From Impatiens glandulifera (Eukaryota; Streptophyta; Magnoliopsida; Ericales; Balsaminaceae): a DNA stretch of 64,000 nucleotides. Below, piece after piece: positions 58,292 to 64,000 of the stretch (its first letter is position 1; every line of letters starts with the position of its first letter). The DNA is taken from positions 27,999,348-28,063,347 of the forward strand of contig NC_061870.1 in NCBI RefSeq assembly GCF_907164915.1, written 5' to 3'. The position numbers and the translations under genes were made by a program. Below the pieces are notes generated by a model. It worked only from the letters and a program-made list of their open reading frames with translations. It searched no databases and was not told the DNA's origin.

Positions 58292-59793
58292 TTATATATA
58301 TCTAATAACGCTTAATTTGAAATATTGAGGGTGTACTTCACGCTCTCTCCAAAATAATTCTCATATCACAAGGTATTTTATCATATTTCTCTCTCTTCAT
58401 TTATGAATTGTTTTTCTTTCCTTAGTTGTAAATATATTAATTAATTTTAATTTGTATATATATATTAATGTTATAATTATTATTAAAATATATTAAAATT
58501 TAATATTTTACATATACACATTAAACCAAATATTTATCTATATTAATTGAGTTTAGCATTAAATACTAATTATAAAACATTAAAACTTGCAATAAAATCA
58601 AGAATTTCAAATATATATTATATTAATTATAAAATGTAACTTTCAGTTATTCCATTATATTAATTATAAAATAAAAAAAAGTTATCATTTTAACATTAAA
58701 TACTAACTACAAAATATTAAAACTTACAATAAAATTAATAATTTCAATTATATATTATATTAATTATAAAATTTAACTTTCAGTTATCATATTATATTAA
58801 TTATAATATAAAACTTAACCTGCAATAAAATCAAGAATTTTAAATATATATTATATTAATTATAAAATGTAACTTTCCGATTATCCCATTATATTAATTA
58901 TAAAATAGAAAAAAAATATAATTATCATATTTAGCATTAAATACTAATTATAAAACATTAAAACCTACAATAAAATTAAGAATTTCAATTATATATTATA
59001 TTAATTATAAAATTTAACTTTCAGTTATTATATTATATTAATTATAATATAAAACTTAACTTTCAGTTATCATATTATAATAATTATAAAATTTAACACA
59101 AAAACAATAATTATGAAAAACATAAATAGTGTAACTGCAATCAAATCAATATAATAAATCAACCCAACATTTCATCTTCTTTTTCATCTAAATATTTGTT
59201 TTCCTATAAATAATTTTACATCAACAAGGTTCAATTTAAGAGAGAAGAGTGATATTCTGCATATTCGGTCTTCTTTTACGGCTTTCACTGTTTTGCTTTT
59301 TTTTTCTCAGGAATTTTATCATTTTAGGCAACTACAACAACATTCTATCTTTTGAATTCCATCTTGGTTAAAGTGAGTAATAATTAAATTATGTTAACAT
59401 CAATTTCTCTATCAACATCGTTTTTTCATTCAATAATTAAATTGGTAATATGTTATGTTTCACCAATCTATTGTTCATTGTTTTTTTTCCAGGAATTTGA
59501 TCATTTCAGGCCGCTACAACAACGTCCTATCTTTTGAATTTCATCTTGGTTAAAGTGAGTAATAATTAAATTATATTAACATCAATTTCTCTATCAACAT
59601 CATTATTTATTCAATAATTAAATTGGTATACATGAACTTCAACAAGATTAAAGAGAAGTTCAACAAAAATTAGAGAAAATGTTGAAGCATAAAAAGATAA
59701 AAAAAAATGTTAATCTTGAAAATAAGAAGTGAATAGAGAGAAACTATTTTGTTATTAAATAAATGAAAGATTAAGAGTCATAGGAAATATAAA
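58292..59793 (+). mobile_element. Helitron 5' portion (truncated copy A)
   Basis: It begins TATATATCTAATAACGC and continues GGGTGTACTTCACGCTCTCT, the same 5' terminal sequence as the Helitron starting at 59794. Three diverged tandem units of 160-200 bp follow, around CTTTCAGTTAT and ATATATTATATTAATTATAA (about 58550-59095). A leader follows with two 170-bp direct copies (about 59310-59470 and 59485-59640, each containing CTACAACAACATTCTATC or close). Its 3' end is lost at the insertion of copy B. Confidence 0.65.
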
Positions 59794-60952
59794 TCTATAT
59801 ATCTAATAACGCTTAATTTGAAATGTTGAAGGTGTACTTCATGCTCTCTCCAAAATAATTCTCATATCACAAGGTATTTTTTCATATTTCTCTCTTCATT
59901 TATGAATTGTTTTTCTTTCCTTCGTTGTAAATATATTAATTAATTTTAATTTGTATATATATATTAATGTTATAATTATTATTAAAATATATTAAAATTT
60001 AATATTTTACGTATACACATTAAACCAAATATTTATCTATATTAATTGAGTTTAGCATTAAATACTAATTATAAAACATTAAAACCTGCAATAAAATCAA
60101 GAATTTCAAATATATATTATATTAATTATAAAATGTAACTTTCAGTTATTCCATTATATTAATTATAAATAGAAAAAAAAAAGTTATCATGTTTAACATT
60201 AAATACTAACTACAAAATATTAAAACCTACAATAAAATTAATAATTTCAATTATATATTATATTAATTATAAAATTTAACTTTCGGTTATCATATTATAT
60301 TAATTATAATATAAAACTTAATCCGCAATAAAATCAAGAATTTCAAATATATATTATATTAATTATAAAATGTAACTTAATATAATATATATTTAAAATT
60401 CTTGATTTTATTGTAGGTTAAGTTTTATATTATAATTAATATAATATGATAACTGAAAGTTAAATTTTATAATTAATATAATATATAATTGAAATTATTA
60501 ATTTTATTGTAGGTTTTAATATTTTGTAGTTAGTATTTAATGTTAAACATGATAATTTTTTTTTTCTATTTTATAATTAATATAATGGAATAACTGAAAG
60601 TTACATTTTATAATTAATATAATATATATTTGATATTCTTGATTTTATTGTAGGTTTTAATGTTTTATAATTAGTATTTAATGTTAAACTCAATTAATAT
60701 AGATAAATATTTGGTTTAATGTGTATATGTAAAATATTAAATTTTAATATATTTTAATAATAATTATAACATTAATATATATTTACAAATTAAAATTAAT
60801 TAATATATTTACAGCGAAGGAAAGAAAAACAATTCATAAATGAAGAGAGAGAAATATGAAAAAATACCTTGTGATATGAGAATTATTTTGGAGAGAGCGT
60901 GACGTACACCCTCAACATTTCAAATTAAGCGTTATTAGATATATATAGATTA
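59794..60952. repeat. 1.2-kb palindrome of Helitron 5' ends
   Basis: 59794-60380 and 60381-60952 are inverse copies with almost no spacer. Both outer ends are the Helitron 5' terminus (TCTATATATCTAATAACGC and its inverse ending at 60952). The inverse copy replaces about 24 bp relative to copy A at 58878-58900. Confidence 0.85.
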
Positions 60953-61235
60953 TAAAATAGAAAAAAAAATGTAGTTATCATGTTTAGCATTAAATACTAA
61001 TTATAAAACATTAAAACCTACAATAAAATTAAGAATTTCAATTATATATTATATTAATTATAAAATTTAACTTTCAGTTATTATATTATATTAATTATAA
61101 TATAAAACTTATAATACTCTTAAGGTGGTGATATTGTCTTTCTTTAAACAATACTCTTTGTTTAAATATTTGTTGTTTTAATGACTATTATTTTTGTGCC
61201 ACCTTTACTCAACTAATTGTATTTTTGTTGTCCAT

Positions 61236-62345
61236 CCATCTCAAGTATGTTTGTTGGATGATACTGTTGAAAGTTCGATGTCTTTACAAGATGAGATGAT
61301 GAAAGATCGACACACAATTGAGGAATTATACAACCTATTGTCAAATGAGGAAAGCAAGGTTGGTAAAATTGGTATTTCAATATTTTTATAGTTATCTTAC
61401 TAGTTTATTGGTTAACAGGAATGTATACGTACCGTTGAAGCGACAATCAATAATGTATGCAACTACAATGGTTGGTTTTACTACTCTTGTGATGATTGTC
61501 GCAGAAAAGTAACGCTCGAGGGCGATGTTTTTTTTTTGCAACTCATGTGTTAAAGTTACAAAAAAATCCTACTCCAAGGTGTTTATTTTTGTCTCTTTGA
61601 TCATTAACAAACTATATTCATATATTTAATTATAACTATTTTGTTTTTTCATTAATTATTTTGTATCTATTTTAGATATAAATTAGAGATTGAGGTTCTG
61701 CACTATTTGTGCTTTTTGATAGAGTTGTAAATAAGTTAGTTAATCTAACTGTTTCAGATTTGTTACAATTACATCCGAGTTGTGACAAAGATTTACCATT
61801 GCCGTTATCATCAATGTCATCGCGAAAACTTGTGTTCCAAGTTAAAATTACTGATTACAACCTCAAGAAAAAATCACACAATTTTACAATTATAAAAGTG
61901 TTTGATCCAAGTCAATCACTCATTACTCAACAGGTAAACATATTTTAGATATCTTTATGCTCAACTTTAAAACGTGTTTTATATATTAAATTAAATTTTG
62001 TTAAGGGAGGAGTATCAATTTCAGACAAAATTGTTAAAGAGGTACTTTTTCAATTTTTTTATCAAATAAATTGTTTTTTTAATTTATTTTAATGTCTTAT
62101 TTAGATATTTGAAAAGTTTATATATATTTGATTAAATTTTATTAGGGAGGATCATCAATTTCAAACAAAGCTGTTAAAGAGGTACTTTTTCAATTTTTTG
62201 TGATCAAATGATTTTTTTTTTATTATCTATTTTAATGTCTTATTTAAGTTTTTGAAATGTGTTTTATATGTTAATTAAATTTTATTAGGGAGGAGTAACA
62301 GACAAAGTTGTTGAAGAGATAGGACAAAAAAGACAAAAAATTTAG
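61236..62345 (+). pseudogene. RPA70-like OB-fold gene relic of the Helitron
   Basis: The exon ending 61358 encodes SLQDEMMKDRHTIEELYNLL. The exon starting 61419 encodes TVEATINNVCNYNGWFYYSC, DDCRRKVTLEGDVF, then a zinc ribbon CNSC. Later comes ALFVLFDRVVNKLVNLTV and SSRKLVFQVKITDYNL (61700-61933). This follows the RPA large-subunit C-terminal DNA-binding domain that many plant Helitrons carry. Lesions are an extra T in the run at 61528-61537 and deletion of the D-x-TG-S codons before ALFVLFDR. The 3' end is three tiny exons and a basic tail, GQKRQKI, ending TAG 62343-62345. Confidence 0.8.
62006..62345 (+). repeat. Triplicated 36-nt exon
   Basis: Exons 62006-62041, 62146-62181 and 62289-62345 each start GGAGGA after TTAAG/ATTAG and encode GGVSISDKIVKE, GGSSISNKAVKE and GGVTDKVVEE. 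The first two end AAAGAG/GTACTTTTTC. The introns are also copies (period 140 and 143 bp), so whole exon-intron units were duplicated, each in phase 0. Confidence 0.85.
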
Positions 62346-63045
62346 TTTTTATTTTTTATTTTACAATTTTTTAATTTCATTTTATGGAAGTTGTTTTTTT
62401 TATTAGTATACATTATTAACTATTATTATAATAATATAGGATATCTTAAATTATACTAGAGTTATACATTTTTTTTTTATGAATGTTTGTTTAATATTGT
62501 GTTAACTTAAATTTTTATTTTGCTTTCAATAGTTTAAATTAAATCAAGCCTTTTGGTTTGTATTGTATTATTATTATTTTCAGTTTTAATCCATCATTCT
62601 TTTTTCTCACATCATGTATATATTTCATAATTAATTTTATATAAATATATTTTTCCTTACATAATTTTTCCACAATTATTTATATATTATTTGTTTATTA
62701 TTTATTTTTATACAATTTACTTATATTATGAAATAATTAATAATAATTATTTTTTCTATTTTTTTCTCTAATTATATATATATATATATTATATATTTTC
62801 TCTTCATATAAATATATTCTCTTTTATTAAATTAAATATTTTATAAAAAATTCGTTTATATTTTCCCCGTACAATGTAGGTTTCATACTAGTAAATTATA
62901 AACATGATAACTATATTCTATGAACAAGTTTGTTTCTTAATTTTATAATAATATAAATTTTATTTAGTCTTTGATACAATTACTTTTTTAAGTTATCTTA
63001 TAAACCATTTTATACTCTATTGTATAATTAATATTGTTTTTTATA

Positions 63046-63810
63046 GGCAATGTTTGGTATAAGGTATTAGTTATGTAGGTATAAATTGTAATGAGTATAA
63101 ATTGTAATGAAGTATTAGAAGATATAAATTATATAGGTTATTAGTGTTTGGTTGAGAGTATAAAATAAGTATAAATTATATAAGTTTTATTATTTTATGT
63201 TTGGTTGGTGGTATAAAAAAATAGTAAAAAATGTAAAAGACTATTTTACCCTTATGTAAATAAAATATTTTTAATTATTATTTTAGGTAGTTGTATTATT
63301 AATTATATACAAAATAATATATTTTTTTATAATATAGTTTGTATTATTAATTATTTTGAAAATAATAAAAAATAATATATAATTATTATATAAATATATT
63401 TTTTAGATAAATATTATTATTGTATTATAATTATTATAATTTAATTTTTATAATTATAAAAATATTTATAAATAATTAATAATATCAACACTATAAAACA
63501 CAATCACAAATAAAATAATAAAATAAATAAAATATATTATTTTTGTTGAAGATACATAAATAAAAGGAAAGGTAAAAGGATGTGAAACAAATAAGATGAA
63601 TAAAAATGTGAGGGTAATAATGGAATAAAAAAATGTTAAAGGTTTGTAACAGGTGAATTCAGTTACAATTTTATACTTAGTTTAGGGTATAAATTATACC
63701 GATTAAATTACTGTAGCTATAAAAGTATACAACCAAACAGTTAATAAACTTTACTGTAATTATAATTATACTATATATACAGTGCTATACTCTTTACCAA
63801 ACGGAGAGGC
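63046..63810. mobile_element. Tourist-like MITE, 765 bp
   Basis: It begins GGCAATGTTTGGTATAAGG and ends with the inverse-like CTCTTTACCAAACGGAGAGGC. The interior has repeated TATAAATTATA words and ATGTTTGGTTGG. No clean 3-bp target was resolved, so the class is tentative. Confidence 0.55.
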
Positions 63811-64000
63811 ATATATTATAAAAATCAATTATGTTATTTTGTACCCAACAACAATAAAAAAATAATAAATTTAATATTTAATTTATTTTTAGAAAAAGTA
63901 ATAATAATTTAAACATTACTTTTTACTTAAAACAATTAGATTGACTTTGAGTCCTGATTCATCCTGAAATGTTCGCTTTAACATTAACCATTCCTCCTCC
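63811..64000. other. Unassigned right edge
   Basis: No feature recognised. Confidence 0.5.

Larger units (their letters stand above)
59794..62891 (+). mobile_element. Helitron (copy B) with RPA-like gene relic
   Basis: It begins TCTATATATCTAATAACGC after an A (59793) and ends CTAG (62888-62891) before a T, matching Helitron 5'-TC, CTRR-3' and A/T target rules with no target duplication. The 3' end shows a weak hairpin (CCCCGTACAATGTAGG, about 62866-62881) 7-10 bp before CTAG. The interior carries the 5' repeat region, an inverted copy of the 5' end at about 60381-60952, and an RPA-type gene remnant. No Rep/helicase is present, so it is non-autonomous. Confidence 0.72.

Noticed and set aside
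1..64000. tRNA, rRNA or other structured RNA genes
   Set aside because: No cloverleaf-forming or rRNA-like sequence was recognised on reading both strands; a covariance-model scan would be needed to exclude small RNAs.

Overview
The window is AT-rich nuclear DNA from a flowering plant, most probably a eudicot. Support comes from short GT-AG introns, plant-only families (AAA-ATPases of the At3g50940/HSR4 type, a CYP85-clan P450, a heavy-metal-associated isoprenylated protein, a DUF4408/DUF761 membrane protein) and plant transposon families (Copia, L1-type LINE, Mutator-like, hAT, PIF/Harbinger, Helitron). I cannot name the species.

The left two thirds (1-43.5 kb) is a segmentally duplicated block filled with transposons. 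Three intact tandem AAA-ATPase genes lie on the minus strand (9.0-10.5, 29.1-30.6 and 39.7-41.2 kb). Each carries a homologous 3' flank and 1-3 kb of homologous upstream DNA, and an old Copia relic sits at the same place in several copies. A gene-less fourth upstream block lies at 1.0-2.2 kb. The copies have since been separated by different insertions: a Copia relic and a LINE-like element with only ORF1 at 2.2-8.8 kb; a 13.2-kb Mutator-like element (MULE) at 12.1-25.3 kb; an hAT-like element at 31.2-32.2 kb; a MULE carrying an Ulp1-like gene at 33.4-36.7 kb; and a Tourist-like element swollen by a CACGTTTTT repeat at 37.1-39.3 kb.

The 13.2-kb MULE is the most layered object. It has about 180-bp terminal inverted repeats, a perfect 9-bp target duplication, a decayed FAR1-type transposase and a GRF zinc-finger gene relic. 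Into it went an intact Copia element whose two 330-bp LTRs read the same, and a second, 3.9-kb Pack-MULE with its own 9-bp target duplication. The Pack-MULE has two 930-bp inverted arms carrying the 5' part of a caleosin gene fused to a uL14 ribosomal-protein fragment. They enclose the 3' half of caleosin and an intron-containing uL14 (RPL23) copy. Any transcript across it could fold into long double-stranded RNA matching host genes.

The right third holds three ordinary genes: a complete nine-exon cytochrome P450 (45.5-47.8 kb, plus), a two-exon isoprenylated HMA-domain protein that has lost one metal-binding cysteine (48.8-49.3 kb, minus) and a single-exon DUF4408/DUF761 protein (54.9-55.6 kb, minus). 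Between and after them are foldback elements, long AT-rich spacers and, at 58.3-62.9 kb, Helitron DNA with a decayed RPA-like gene, a triplicated 36-nt exon and a 1.2-kb palindrome made from inverted Helitron 5' ends.

All boundaries and homologies were read by eye. No search, alignment or folding program was run, and gene models rest on reading frame, splice signals and family motifs.
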